Counted from the first letter of the stretch, positions 1 to 19,975 are shown. The stretch is DNA of 64,000 nucleotides from Amoebidium appalachense (GCA_963693365.1 CAVNZM010000004.1:8060001-8124000), one strand, 5' to 3'. A program made the numbers and translations. The notes: a model not told the origin generated them from the sequence alone.

Positions 1-506
<506 letters not shown>

Positions 507-1389
507 CCAGCACACCCACGCCTCAGCCAGATTCTGAACCAACTTTCAAACCCAGCTACATGAGCTTTCCTGAATTCCCTTACACCAAGCAGGTTTTTGC
601 CTACCCGCCCCCCCCCCCCCTCCCCAAAAAGGGAAAAAAAAAAAAAAAAAAAAAGGGGGGGAGGGAGGCTTGCCACCACTGTACCTTCACCGCAATTAGC
701 ACACACAAACTGCTTATAACTAACCTACTGAATGCAATTGTGTGTTGTATGGATGGGTGGGTGGCCGACCTGAAATTCTTCCCCTAAAAAAAAAAAAAGA
801 AAGAAAAAAAAGAGGAAAAGCACATGGACCTGCCATTCCTCTCATGCATCCCCGGCTGCATCCCGTCTCTATTATGATTGGCTTCTGTGTGTTTCTCGTT
901 TTCGAAATGGTTGCCACCTTTTTCTTGTCGTCTCCCCCCCCCCCCCCCCTCCCCCCCTCCCCTCCCCCCTCCCCCCCTCCCCCCCTCCCCTCCCCCCTCC
1001 CCTCCCCCCCCCGCCCCTCCCCCTCTCCCCCCTCCTCCCCCCTCCCCCCCCCCCCCCCAAAAAAAAAAAAAAGAAAAACTGGAAAATGAAGATTAATTAA
1101 AAAATAAGCAAACATAGAAGATTATGAATCCAAAAAGATTCAGCGGGAAAAGGCCGTATCAACTCGGTGTTCTCTTTTGCGCATATGTGTGTTGTTGTTG
1201 TCCGTTTTGCTAGACTTCATAAATGTGCACCACATTCTGATCCCCTCCCCCATCCCGCCCCATTCCCCCTAACGTTGCCACCATTACCACCTCTACCCAA
1301 CAACCACCACCCACACAAACACGTATGCACGTGCCTAAGGCACCCACCCAACGATTCATTAACACCCCCCCCCCCCCCCGCCACCGCCC

Positions 1390-1452
<63 letters not shown>

Positions 1453-1844
1453 CCCAGACCTCCCAACACAAACCACCAATCTGCCCGGCTCCAGCCAGAA
1501 GCAGCCAACCGCCAACGGAACCCAACAGCCAACCCAACCCCCATCCCAAAAACCCCCCTCTGTGGAAAATACACCCCAATACCAAAATGGACAAGCAGGT
1601 GGTGTTTCGACGAGGGATGTAAAAAGGAATGCAGTTACAGCCGTTGCAGCAGCTCAAATAAAAGTCCCTGTTCCGGCGCCAACACAAATGGCCAGTTCAG
1701 GTGGGAATATGGTTTTTGGGTGCTAGGCAATCGCCAGGGGAAGAGAGAGAGAGGGGGGGGGAGGGGGGGGTTGTGTTTATTTTCCATTTTATTTTATTTT
1801 GCTTATTTTTCATTATTTTTTATTTAATTTTTATTTTGTTTTTG

Positions 1845-1911
<67 letters not shown>

Positions 1912-2168
1912 GGGGGGGGGGGGGGGGGGGTTGAATACGTCAAAAAGTACGAAGTACACAAGAACAAACGGATTAACACGATGCAGAATGCAAGCCATAC
2001 ATAAAGAGTATGCATAATAAGCAGAGCCCATCCTCGGAGCTTGACTAAGGCATGGTTCCTGGTTGCAGACATACCCACGGGGCTGGCACTGCGTGGCCAG
2101 GTGCTCTGCCACATCCACAACCTCACGTTGGACGGCACACTCACCGCCTCAGAGAGCCGCCGCCTAGG

Positions 2169-2221
<53 letters not shown>

Positions 2222-2369
2222 AAAAAAATGAAACTATGTGCACAGACACACGCAGTGGCTCCTCGGCCCACCTTTTGGCAGCTCCTTTTGGCCCCACACA
2301 CAACACACAAGCGTGACGAACCCACACACACACTGCTTCTGGAACACAGCCGCACCCACACCACAAAAG

Positions 2370-2435
<66 letters not shown>

Positions 2436-2597
2436 CACCACCACCACTACCACCACCACCACCACCACAAAAAAAAAAAAAAAAAAAAAAACCCCCGAAA
2501 AAAAAAAAAAAGAAAAAAGAAAAAAACAGCACCTCGCTAAACTATCACCACCACCCCTTACCACCCAGCTGGCCCACAGACAGGCACGCGCGCACGT

Positions 2598-2637
<40 letters not shown>

Positions 2638-2835
2638 CACACACAAGAAAGTCCCAACCTCCTACCTGCTGCTTCTACGTAGAACTCCACCGTTTGACCA
2701 AACCTAAATCACGCCACAGGGCTGCTTGCCATGCGGGGCAGTGAGGAGCTTCTAGTTGCCTACTCTGCTTTTGGCGCCGTCGACAGTCCGGCCCCATTCG
2801 TGCACTGGGCACGCATACTCATGGACTCCAAGTAG
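507..2835 (+). CDS. 3' part of an unidentified gene (four C-terminal exons)
   Basis: Exons are 507-592, 1451-1700, 2069-2167 and 2720-2835, with TAG at 2833-2835. All junctions are GT-AG and the phases agree (0, 1, 1), which supports one transcript; the 5' end lies outside the window. The first exon ends in a Pro/Phe/Tyr-rich segment ([13 protein letters not shown]). The second is a Gln/Pro/Thr-rich, probably disordered linker followed by an Ala/Val stretch. The last two exons form a more ordered tail with [20 protein letters not shown] and then [18 protein letters not shown], which looks amphipathic and helical. About 183 residues are visible. I do not recognise the family and propose no function. 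Two acceptors (507 and 1451) are the end of (CA)n tracts, and the 1701-2068 intron carries a reverse copy of the dispersed C-tailed repeat. Phase agreement over four exons makes the gene itself likely. Confidence 0.7.
1846..1911 (+). repeat. (ATT)n trinucleotide microsatellite
   Basis: About 22 tandem ATT units lie in the last resolved intron region of the first gene. A G-run and a reverse-orientation dispersed repeat follow directly. Confidence 0.95.
1931..2037 (-). repeat. C-tailed dispersed repeat, subfamily 1 (copy a)
   Basis: Read on the minus strand, this is about 107 bp starting near GAGGATGGGCTCTGCTTATT and ending GTACTTTTTGACG..TTCAA, then an oligo-C tract (the G-run at 1913-1930 on +). 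It is nearly identical to copies at 25518-25625, 50089-50241 and 58226-58376. It sits in an intron of the first gene, just upstream of the exon at 2069. Confidence 0.9.
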
Positions 2836-3340
2836 TCGGCTCACATACTGTTCAACCCCCAGTCGGCGGCCTACCCACCTCATCTACCTCCCCCCTCGCC
2901 CTCGCCCTCCCCCTCTCCCCGCCTTTTCCCCCCTCGCCCCCTTTGCCATACACACCCATTAGAAAACCCCACACTGTGTACTCTTTTGCGAATTTGGTGT
3001 TCACTTTCTCTGCTGTTCACTTGGAGGTAGGTGGGTGAGACTCGGTGAAGAATGCAGAAGAATGGGAAGGTGTAACTGTGCCTGCTGATTTGGAGACCTT
3101 GCCTTGTTTGAACGATAATGATTTCAGCAAAAATAGCTTAGCGAGGGGACGAATGGAATACGACGCAAGACTTCATAGATGTTTTCCTTGGTGGAAGGGT
3201 CGTGTGTTTTATTATTATTAGGCAGCCGACCATGTTCATACTTGGCATTGCTCCGATGATACTGACTGTAATGAGGAAAACATGGATCATAGTAATTATG
3301 CACACCAACGACAGTGCTGGCCACTGCGATTTTCCTTGCA

Positions 3341-3346
3341 AATAAA
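3341..3346 (+). terminator. Candidate poly(A) signal AATAAA
   Basis: This is the canonical hexamer, about 505 nt after the TAG of the upstream gene. No better signal was seen closer to the stop. The assignment is tentative. Confidence 0.3.
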
Positions 3347-3451
3347 AGCTTCAAAGTCACCCCGTGGCCATCGGTCTGTCGTTTGCAAACTCCGCAAGCT
3401 TCCCTTCTCGCCGCGGCAGCTTTTGTATTTGGAAAGGCGCCGCCGATGAAC

Positions 3452-3465
3452 TTTTGGCGCGCAAA
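3452..3465. promoter_or_regulatory. E2F-type element TTTTGGCGCGCAAA
   Basis: The 14-mer contains TTTGGCGC on one strand and TTTGCGCGC on the other, matching the E2F/DP consensus TTTSSCGC twice in opposite orientation. It lies in non-repetitive intergenic DNA. The target gene is unclear: WDR5 starts 2.4 kb downstream. Confidence 0.35.
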
Positions 3466-5051
3466 TCATGAATTTGCCACCCTCGTTCGGAAGGGGGGCA
3501 AAACGCGGGAGCGTTGTCTTGCTCAGCCCACTGTCCCCCCAAAGAACCATTTCCCCCCTTCATATTCGTTCTTGGATTCTTCTTACGGAAATAAGAATTC
3601 AGGAACTTGAGACACTTTATCCTTTTTGTTCACTGTATATTTGGTCGTATTCTTTACTCTGTATGTACGAATAAGTGAGTTTCCACAGGCATGCTCAACA
3701 TGTACAGCAGCCCTCCGGGCCCTTCAACATTCACGATCAACTTGTTTTGCTAACTTTTCTATCAACTACTAATAGAATAATTGATAAATGCATTGTTAAT
3801 GTACTGATTGGTTGTAATATTTGTAATTCTCGTCCAATCAAAGGATGATGAACTCTGAGCGATGCAAACAATTCAACAGATTCGCAACCGGCGATTACGA
3901 GACGGGGCTTTTTTTGCATTTGTCACGTGCCGCTGCGGCCGCGCCCGTTGTGAGCCTTATCAATCAGCGCGCACGCACACACTCGCACACACACACACAC
4001 TGCAAGCACACAAGTATGAATGGCAAAACACTTTCTCTTCATAATGATTTGAACATTTAGGTGCTGCAACACACTGTATTCTCTACGAGGTGAATTTTTC
4101 CTAACATCTAATTTTTTTTCAAGTTAGTTGTTGTTCCTTTTTTTCCCCTTCTGTTGTTGTTGTTTGTCCTATACCATCGCCAGCTCACAGGTCATCTGTC
4201 CATGGCCAGCAAAGTATAATCGGTAGGCACGCCGTCATTTTGCGACCTTATATCGTATACATAACGTTATTTGCTCCTCATATTACGTAGACGTTAAGGT
4301 AGAGACACGGCACATCTTTCTCCTAAAGGTGTATATAAGAAACTCACTGCTCTGCACTTCAACGCATCTATAAAACAACTGGTTGAAGTTCCCTCGCTGC
4401 AAAACCTTATGGTGTGCTTTTAATTTTGGCCACAAACCTGTTGTCTACGCCGTAAAAAATTTTTATTTAAGCGGTTTTGACGCATAGAGGCAAGTTCTTT
4501 TCCTGGCAGAAACCCAAGGCAGAGAAAAGGGTTGAAGTTACCAGTGAGAGACTTGGCACCCAAAACACACAGGTGACAGGTGAGTGGTGGGTGTGTGGTG
4601 GCTATGTGTCGGCGGGTATGGGTCTGAGTTTGAGCGTGTGTCCAGCTGCACGTGTAAGCTATGTGTGTGTGTCTTTGTGTGTTCTCTGGACAGGTATTCA
4701 GTTGTGTACCATTTCGCATTCTTGTTTGTAGTCTGTGTGCACGAGCATACGCACTTGGTGTTGGTGTGGCTGGGGTTTTGACACGGCTTTGTCGTGAGGT
4801 TGTTTGTTTGCAGGTATGCACACCTTATGGCTTTTTCTTGTGTTACGTGGTGCACGTGCTTAAATAAAAAAGATCTCTTGATGGGTTTGTTTTGTTGAGG
4901 ATTTTGTGAGGGTTGGCTGGTTGTGGTGGGTAAAGACTGGCAGGGGGGGGGGGGGGGGGGGGGGGGAGGGGTTTGAATGACAACTCCGGTTAGTTTACGG
5001 GCTAGTGGTGTTGCCTGGCGTTGAGGGTATTGCTTGTGCTGCATGTATCCA

Positions 5052-5082
<31 letters not shown>

Positions 5083-5461
5083 CTGTGTGTGCGCGCGCGT
5101 GCACACACATGCGCTTGTGTGTGTATATGTGCATGTGGCTTGTGTGGCAGGGTTTGGGAACAGATTGCGTGGCTTGTTTCAGTGTACGGACAGATGTAAG
5201 GGAGGGATAGATTAGAGTGAGGGGGGGGGGGGGGGGGGGGGGGGCAGAGGATGGGTTATGGGTATGCTAGCAGGGGTGGGGAGGGGGGGGGGGGGGGGGG
5301 TACAGAAGTTTATGAGGCGGTATGGCTGTGTGGTGTATGCTCCGAGTGCTTTACTGCTGTTAGGAGGGTGGATATCTGTCACGAGCATGTGTTGCACTGC
5401 ACCTTTTCGATGTGCGTGTTCTGGTGTGTTGACTGCGCTGCGCACGCGCAAACACACATAC

Positions 5462-5541
<80 letters not shown>

Positions 5542-5889
5542 TATGCAACTGAAAGAACAACGACACGTAGCACAAGAGACACATGCACGTTAACAACTGA
5601 TTTGGATGAACATGTTCATGCCGAGGGGCACCCATGCCAAATGAATTCTTCGCATTCGCACAAGCAAGCAAGCTTTCAAAACTGTGGCGTCAAACATAAC
5701 CGTCCCCCGCTCTCCTTTCAAGTCTAACTTTTGTGAATTGTGTATGCCTTTGTTGCCCGAAGCTTTGAAGCCAATTATGGTGTCTTGCCGCATTGCTAAC
5801 CTGCTGCTCTCCAAACAAACAGAAATTCCTTAATTGATTCGAATATCCGTTCGGTATCTTCCACATAAACACATTTTGGGAGATAAAAA

Positions 5890-13281
<7,392 letters not shown>

Positions 13282-13390
13282 ATTGGGAGGGAAATATCAC
13301 CCCTTTGGCATAGTTGAAAGAATACTATGAACCCCATGTAATTCCAAATTTCGCTCTCTGGTTTTCGGTGGTCACCGTGTGGTGTGTAGG

Positions 13391-13470
13391 CGGTGTTGTG
13401 GTTAAAAAACGTGATTGTAAACGTAGACATCTTGGCTCGAATCACATACTCTGGTGTAATCTCCTTGGGG
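13391..13470 (+). repeat. tRNA-like element (SINE head or tRNA pseudogene)
   Basis: TGTTGTGGTTAA at 13394-13405 resembles an A box of Ser/Leu-type tRNAs (..GAGTGGTTAA). GGCTCGAATCA at 13434-13444 resembles a B box (GGTTCGANTCC). The 40-nt spacing is close to that in tRNA genes. Arms are not well paired, so this is not a functional tRNA call. A 26-nt T-run follows at 13471. Confidence 0.45.
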
Positions 13471-14217
13471 ATTTTTTTTTTTTTTTTTTTTTTTTTCCCC
13501 GTTTTTCCGCTCTCCTACTATCAAGCTAATATTAGGTGGTAGCATTGTGGTGATCAGATGGGGGTGTGTGTATTTGGAGAAGGGGGGGGGGGGTTGATTG
13601 CAATCACATGAATGTTGTGGGACGGGGCCTGCATTCCCTTCTTGTTTTTCCTTTCTTTTTTTTTTTTTTTTTTTTTTTTTTCCTGCTAGCTCGCATTTTA
13701 AGCAAAAATTAATCTACTGTTCCCGTGTCATTGTGAAAGAGGACTCTATGTAATAGTTGTGATATGATGCAATCTGTAATACCGCAGTAAGATAAGGAGG
13801 TGTTGGTGGGGAGGGGGTCCCCGGATGCGAAATTTTTGGTAATGATTTTCCAAATTCTAAGGTCTTTGTTTTGTTCCTATCGGCCGGCATATTTCCTTAT
13901 TTAGGCACACCCTTACCATATATGGAAGGAAGAATAGCGGGAGTGTAGCTGGGTCTACCCCTGCTGATATGCTCTCTGTACCGACAGAAATAGAACGCAC
14001 AAACATTTAAAATGCCTGGGTTGAGTTGGCGCATACGGCCCAGGGAGGGTGTTCTCTGTGAAGAGTGCACCTGCTCTATGACATTGTAATTGCCGGTGAT
14101 TCATGGGATCAATAATCAAGAACACGTTGCTCCTGGGCTTTGCCCCCCCTCCCCCCCCTCCCCCCCCCCCCCCCCCCCCCAGCAGTGCGGGTTGGGAACC
14201 ATGCGCGAGAGGTTAAA

Positions 14218-14396
14218 GAGTCGAAACCCATGCTTTTGTGGAGGCATAGGAACCCCCAGACTGATGATGGGCTCTGTTCAAGTGTCTTCTGCCTGCACGC
14301 TTAAATTGTAATGTTTGATTTTGGATTTCGCGGTGTTTTGTTGTTGCTCTTTGTTATCTCCTCCATATTTCCAACCCTCTAACGCGTACCCCCCCC
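14218..14396 (+). repeat. C-tailed dispersed repeat, subfamily 3 (copy a)
   Basis: It starts near GAGTCGAAACCCATGCTTTT, contains GGCTCTGTTCAAGTGTCTTC and CTCCATATTTCCAACCCTC, and ends in an oligo-C run. A second copy with about 80% or better identity by eye lies at 60986-61170. Both share the GTCGAAAC...GGGCTCTG frame of the other subfamilies. Confidence 0.85.
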
Positions 14397-14416
14397 CCCC
14401 CCCCCCCCCCCCCCCC

Positions 14417-14819
14417 CGTCGAAACTCAGACGCAATTGATGACTTGGGTCCTCCCTGAGGATGGGCTCTGCTTATGACGCATACTGTGCGCATGGCTGAT
14501 GTTGCATACCCGAATGTTTGCCTTTGCATGTGTCCTGCACTCCTGCCGGCGTGGCTGGGGTAGTGGCCCTGAGCAAAGTGTGTACTTATAGTTAGGTTGT
14601 GAAGGATGGTTTAGCTTAGCTGAACTCATAGATAGCACCTTAACTAGTGTACTGTCGGTGCTGTGTGGTAGATATAGACGGTAGTTTCCCTAGAGGGCCT
14701 GAAAAGGCGCTCGGGGAACAAAACGTGATAAAAAAAAACATAAAAAAAAGCAAACATGTGTCCTGCACCATGCTTCTCGTCGTGTATGCGTACTTCGTAC
14801 CGTGTTCCGCATTCAAACC
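14417..14819 (+). repeat. C-tailed dispersed repeat, subfamily 2, interrupted copy
   Basis: The left half (14417-14540) and right half (14755-14819) together match the intact copies at 63305-63485 and 63743-63918: GTCGAAACTCAGACGC, GAGGATGGGCTCTGCTTATG and TACTTCGTACCGTGTTCCGC, then oligo-C. The halves are separated by a 214-bp insertion. Confidence 0.9.
14541..14754 (+). mobile_element. 214-bp A-tailed retroposon with 14-bp target-site duplication
   Basis: The segment is bounded by direct repeats CATGTGTCCTGCAC at 14527-14540 and 14755-14768. Removing it and one repeat restores a subfamily-2 repeat. It ends in an A-rich tail (GATAAAAAAAAACATAAAAA..). Internally, GGTTTAGCTTAGCTGA resembles the A box of tRNAs such as tRNA-Phe; a B box is not convincing. 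Size, A-tail and duplication point to a SINE mobilised by LINE machinery. It has no coding capacity. Confidence 0.75.
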
Positions 14820-15915
14820 CCCCCCCCCCCCCCCCCCCCCCCCCCAACCCAACTACCACGCATCCATGTATAACACGCACACACTTGTGCACGTGCGCAC
14901 GTGCACACTCCACCATTCTTCTCCGTGTATGATATCGGTAAATCCTTCAGCTGCGAAGTGCACGTATACGTGTGCCGTTGCGAACTGAGATCTAATTAGA
15001 CGCACACGTGCGTACATGTGCATTCCGTGACTGCACGCTCCTACATACGTATACTGCCACGGGTGTGTCACGTTGTGTGTGTGGTGGTGGTGGTGGTGCT
15101 CGTAGGGGGGGGGGAAGAAGCTCGAGGCAGCTCGCAGTGTACATGTTTTAGCGAACGGGGGGAGGAGGCCCTTGGTGGGGAGGGGGGGGGAAGGGGGGGG
15201 ACTTATGAAAGAAAGAACACCCCACACCAAAACCAGAAAAGTCCAAACACATCCAGCCACCCGAGTATCCGTATACGTACACCCGTACAGTACACGGCTC
15301 GCGGCCGCTTATGGTTATAAAGCACTCCGTCCCAGGAAGGCAGATACTATCCGGTTGAATGAGATAATTCCCATATGCATAATGCATGACACGGTGCACG
15401 CCGTGGTGACCAAGCTCCATGAGATACGACAAGGTGACCATACTTAGTATGGCGGCAAGGGTACGCATGCCACAAATCTGAACATCAATTTCTCACACAA
15501 TTGTAAAAGACCTTACTCAGGTCAGTGTACATGTGGCCCCCCTTGCCTTGAAAGCAGGCACATGTAGTAAAACGTACTTTTGAAAGCATAGAGCCTCAGA
15601 TGTGTTATGTACCAAAGTCTAATGGGCCGATTCCCCATATATTTGTGCCCGTCTCTAAATTTTGCTAATAAATCATTGTGCGGTGTTTTTCTCCCATGGC
15701 CATGCCATGGCCTTGTCAACATACTTAAGCAGAGATATAATAACTAACCATCTTCCAATATAAGCCTCACATCGGTACACGTGCACACACGCGTACATAC
15801 ACACATTATTATAACCGAATTACAGCCAACACATGCACATATGCCGCACAAACCGAAGCACACACATACACCTACACGGCGCAGTCATGCACGACAGGTA
15901 ACACACACACACACA

Positions 15916-15970
<55 letters not shown>

Positions 15971-16167
15971 CACCATCACATACAAACATATTCATCCATT
16001 TTGCATGCGCGGTACACCCCAGCCTGGGAAAAACAAAAGACATGGGCATTATATCAGTTGTGTACCTGTGCAAAAGGGAATAAATTCGCAACCTAACCTT
16101 TCCATGGGGAAAAAAAAAACAAAAAAAAAACAATAACTCAGAAGATTCGACAAGCGCCCATTTCCCG

Positions 16168-16480
16168 CTATCTTGATCCACCAGCGGTCGGTGTAGGCGT
16201 CTTCTCTGCCGTCTTTGTGGTTTTTGTCGTCTTTGTCGTCTTTGTTGTCTTCGTAGTTTTTGTTGCTTTTGTGGTATTCTGTTTCGGCCCGCCGACCGCG
16301 CCCGGTTTCTTCACGGCCTGAACCTGGTTTTTCATTGCAATTTGAGTGGGGACAATGGTCACAACCGTCGTGACGAACGGGATGGTGACCGTGTTTGTCA
16401 CTTGCGATCCAAGTAGAACCACCGTGGATACCTGCGAGTGGGGATAATAGGTGTTTATTTTTCAATTGTTCATTACCCTT

Positions 16481-16515
<35 letters not shown>

Positions 16516-17134
16516 GGGGGGGGTTCTTTCATCGGGTAGGCGGGGAGGGGGGGGGGGGGTAGAGAAGGTGAGAGCGAGGGGGGGTGGGGGGGGTGGGGGG
16601 TTTTTACTTGGCTTTTCCCTACATGCGAAACCCATTCTAAGCCTTAGCAAAAATGTGGTGGTACAAGGTACATGGTAAAGGGCATGAATGAGGGGCCGAT
16701 TGGGCGGGGAGGGGGGTTAGGGGTTTAGGGTGGTGGTGGTGGTTTGGGGGGAGGGGGGGGGGGGGGGGGAGGTTAGACTGCATCAGATAGTCCCAAATAC
16801 AGCTACAAACAACTACAAAGGAAAGTACCCAGCGTTAAGGGAGGGGGGTGGGGGGGAGGGAGGGGGGGTGGAAAGGATTGAACTCTAAGGAATATCAGCG
16901 CATCTACTCTCAAGCACATGGTCTCAACAAGCACATGCACATGCAAACACAGAACGCATATCAGACGCACACACATGCAGCATGCCGACTGCATGCACGT
17001 CTTTATACAAGTATACGGACCATGTAAATATGAATAAAGCACTTGCACGCGTGTGTACCGTAACATAGACAAAACACACACACACACACAACAAGCATGA
17101 GACGTTTAGTTTGTTTCATTTTTTTTGTTTGGCG

Positions 17135-17181
<47 letters not shown>

Positions 17182-17283
17182 GAGGAGGGGGGAGGGGGGG
17201 ACGGTACCTGGACCCCGTTTGTGACTGTCGTGGTGCCCAAAACCTCAGTCTTGACTTCAGTCACAGTCTGCAGTGGAAAGGGT

Positions 17284-17323
<40 letters not shown>

Positions 17324-17605
17324 GAGAGAGGAAAACGGGTCAACACTCTGTTCCCTATTCATTGGGCTACCCCGGGGGAGACAGGGGAGGGGGGTAGGGG
17401 TTGACATATCTTTGAGAAGAGAATGAAAGGGAAAGCGAGGAAGGGAAGAAGTACTTGATTTTCTTGTGCGTGCGTGTGTGTGTGTCTGTGGGAGGGGGGG
17501 TGGGGGGGGGGGGGGGGGGGGGGGGGGAGTAACAACTTTCTTCTATCTGATTTCATCGTTTTGAGGGAGGAGCATTAGGTACATAGAATTGGCGGTTCGA
17601 AACCG

Positions 17606-17660
<55 letters not shown>

Positions 17661-17730
17661 CGGCGGGCGAGCGGACGGTCGGGGGGAGGGGGGGGGGGGG
17701 GGGGGGGGGGGGGGAGGGGGGAGGAGGGGG

Positions 17731-17782
<52 letters not shown>

Positions 17783-17814
17783 ATAAAAGTAAGAAATCAA
17801 CCATTAAGGGGTGT

Positions 17815-17862
<48 letters not shown>

Positions 17863-18846
17863 ACCTGGGAGGCTGTGGCTATGATTGTCTTGGTCAGTGT
17901 GGCGCTGTATGTCGACACGGTGGACACTACCGTCACCGTGGGGCCCACATTCTTCACATTCCTCGCCTGAACACGCGGATTTGCCGGAGGGTTGTCCTTC
18001 GGTTTGCACCCGTCAATAGCGCTTGCAGGGTAGGAACACATGCCGTTTGCTATGTTTACGCACAGCGCGCCGCAGGAATTTGTGTTGGAATTTGACAGGA
18101 CGGGGGTGTTTGGTTTCCCGTTTTTGTTTAGACCCCAGACTTGGTTCTTGTCGGAGGGCGTACAGTCGGTGAGGGTGAGTACGGTGTCGCTGGCGGCTGG
18201 GCTGTCAGGCGCACGGAGACACTTGTGTGGTTCCTGTGCGGGGAGGGAGATTGGGTGGTGAATATGAAACACAATCAGGATACTGACCGTTAATTAAACG
18301 TTGGGTCGGATCTTGCGTCTATGCTCGATACTTACACGCAGCTCTATTACCAGACACATGCACACATATATACACACACAGACAGACCAGATCCAAAACG
18401 TGTGCCTGCACGTGCCTACACCGGCAGAGGGGCATACTACGTGCGCACACACACATGCAGACCCACAGATGCAAACCTCCTCCCCACACACACACATCCA
18501 CACCCAATTTTGAAAGCATGGATACACAAACCAAGAGATGGACAAAAAAACTACTGTTTGCACCATTGCTTCTCTCCTAGACTCGCCCTCGCTCTCCCTC
18601 CCTCCCTCCCCCCCCCCCCCCCCCCCCCCCCCTTCCGCCCACCCACCCACCCACGCACACAACCGCCCTCCCCTTACCCTTAACCCAATGTGACTGGCTC
18701 AGCTCCCCGCCTCTATGACACCCCTCGTCCCTTTTTCAAACACACACAAGCTGACACGCGCGAGCACAAGCGCACACACCGTTGTGACAATTGTGACACA
18801 CAAACATACACACATGCACACGCACACGCACACGCACACACGCACA

Positions 18847-18895
<49 letters not shown>

Positions 18896-19192
18896 TTCAA
18901 GCCCCGCTTCCACTCATTCTCACACCGTTTTTCCTCCGTTTCACAAAGTATTTAACTTTTAACCTACCGTGAAAGTAACAATCAGACCCTCAGTAGACGA
19001 CTGAAACAACTGTTGCGAGTCATTACTATCACATGCAGCCACGAACAAGCTGTCTCCATTCCTCCTGAGGCAGCCATCACCGGACCCACTGGTGAGGGCG
19101 TACTGGTAGAGATTTCCATCTAGCGTAATGAGAGCATGGGCCGAGCCTGCTAGAAGCACTACTGCCGTGAGATGGGCGGAGAGGGTAAACAT
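16168..19192 (-). CDS. Secreted beta-trefoil-like protein with Thr-rich stalk
   Basis: Exons (minus): 19192-18968, 18233-17865, 17267-17208 and 16431-16168; all GT-AG and phase 0; 305 aa. The start ATG is at 19192-19190. A signal peptide (residues 1-20, hydrophobic TAVVLLAGSAHA) precedes residues 41-108. There, two C-L-R...C...QxF/W units (CLRRNGDSLFVAACDS..QQLF and CLRAPDS..LTDC..NQVW) fit the beta-trefoil (ricin B-type lectin) repeat. A Cys-rich segment (129-151) follows, then a Val/Thr-rich stalk (about 174-247: TVTVVSTVSTYSATLTK, GTTTVTNGVQVSTVV) and a C-terminal run of six consecutive K-T-T units (276-293) ending GGSR. No hydrophobic GPI-type tail is seen. The pattern suggests a secreted, O-glycosylated carbohydrate-binding wall or surface protein. 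This is inferred from composition and fold motifs. The introns are G/C-run rich; intron 1 has a (CA)n that reads GT on the coding strand near the donor. Confidence 0.8.
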
Positions 19193-19975
19193 TCTTGACA
19201 CTAGAGTGTAGAAATGAGAGGGGAGGGGACGGTGGGGAAAGAGGGAGAGTGTCTAGTGTTAATGAAGTTGGGCGAATAATACGTGCGCATTAGGCAAAGA
19301 AAACATGGACTGGTATTGTGCTTGTAGGTACAGAATACTGGAGGGTGTGAATCAATCTGTGAGTAATTGTTACAAGCTTCCTCATTAGTTGATAAACTCG
19401 CGTGCAGTTATCAAAACAGAAGTAGTTAGTTGCCAGTAGTTGAGCACCTCGGAGTAAACAACTCCACGGAACATAAGATGTTTGTGCAAAAACTGACTGA
19501 CCGGGGCGGCTTTGCTGTTTTGAACTTCGAAGGTGTGATTGTGAAGAGTGTGCGGGTGTCGATACGATTGGACATGCCTTAGATGCCCGTTTCTCCCTAA
19601 CCCTGAAATAACCGAACAAATAATCAAGTCATATACATACATTTGAATAAAGAGTAATAAAAGTTACCTTACTTTAGGGAAAAGACTTATAGACTTCAAC
19701 GGTTTCCTTATTTAATTTTTGTTATAGCTAACCTACACCGTACTACTGAGGCTTCGGAAGTAAAGTTCAAAGTTGACAATCTAGGGGGCCCAAGCTGCGC
19801 GCCGTTTTATGCAGAAAAACGAATTGATTGGCTGACTGTAAATCGTAATCTTTTGAATGCACCGTCTTTTTGCTTTTTTCGTGGGGCGGCTCAGCCTGGG
19901 CTGTTACACGGGCACGGCCGCCGGCCGGGCCCGGCGGCGGGCGCTGCCGGCGCCACAATCATTGGTGTGGCGACT

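Larger units (their letters stand above)
2836..5889. other. Intergenic region between the first gene and WDR5
   Basis: The first part is probably the 3' UTR of the upstream gene; an AATAAA lies at 3341-3346. Sequence from 3000 to 4500 is mostly not low-complexity. From 4570 to 5560 there are (GT)n, G-runs and a long (CA)n. A perfect E2F-like site lies at 3452-3465. No gene is supported here. A 115-codon open frame on the minus strand (about 3470 to 3124) has no ATG and is not called. Confidence 0.6.
13282..16167. other. Convergent intergenic region between WDR5 and the beta-trefoil gene
   Basis: This holds the 3' flanks of both genes. It contains a tRNA-like element (13391-13470), T-runs, a subfamily-3 repeat (14218-14396), an interrupted subfamily-2 repeat (14417-14819) and a (CA)n at 15901-15969. 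No coding exon could be supported, and no clear AATAAA was found near either stop codon. Confidence 0.7.

Noticed and set aside
893-1089. Pro-rich or Gly-rich frames across C and G runs (also 24673-25479, 41220-41996, 54190-54584)
   Set aside because: They are homopolymer translations lying in introns or spacers between supported exons.
17580-17625. GGTTCGAAACC as a tRNA B box
   Set aside because: No A box lies at the right distance upstream, and the arms do not pair.
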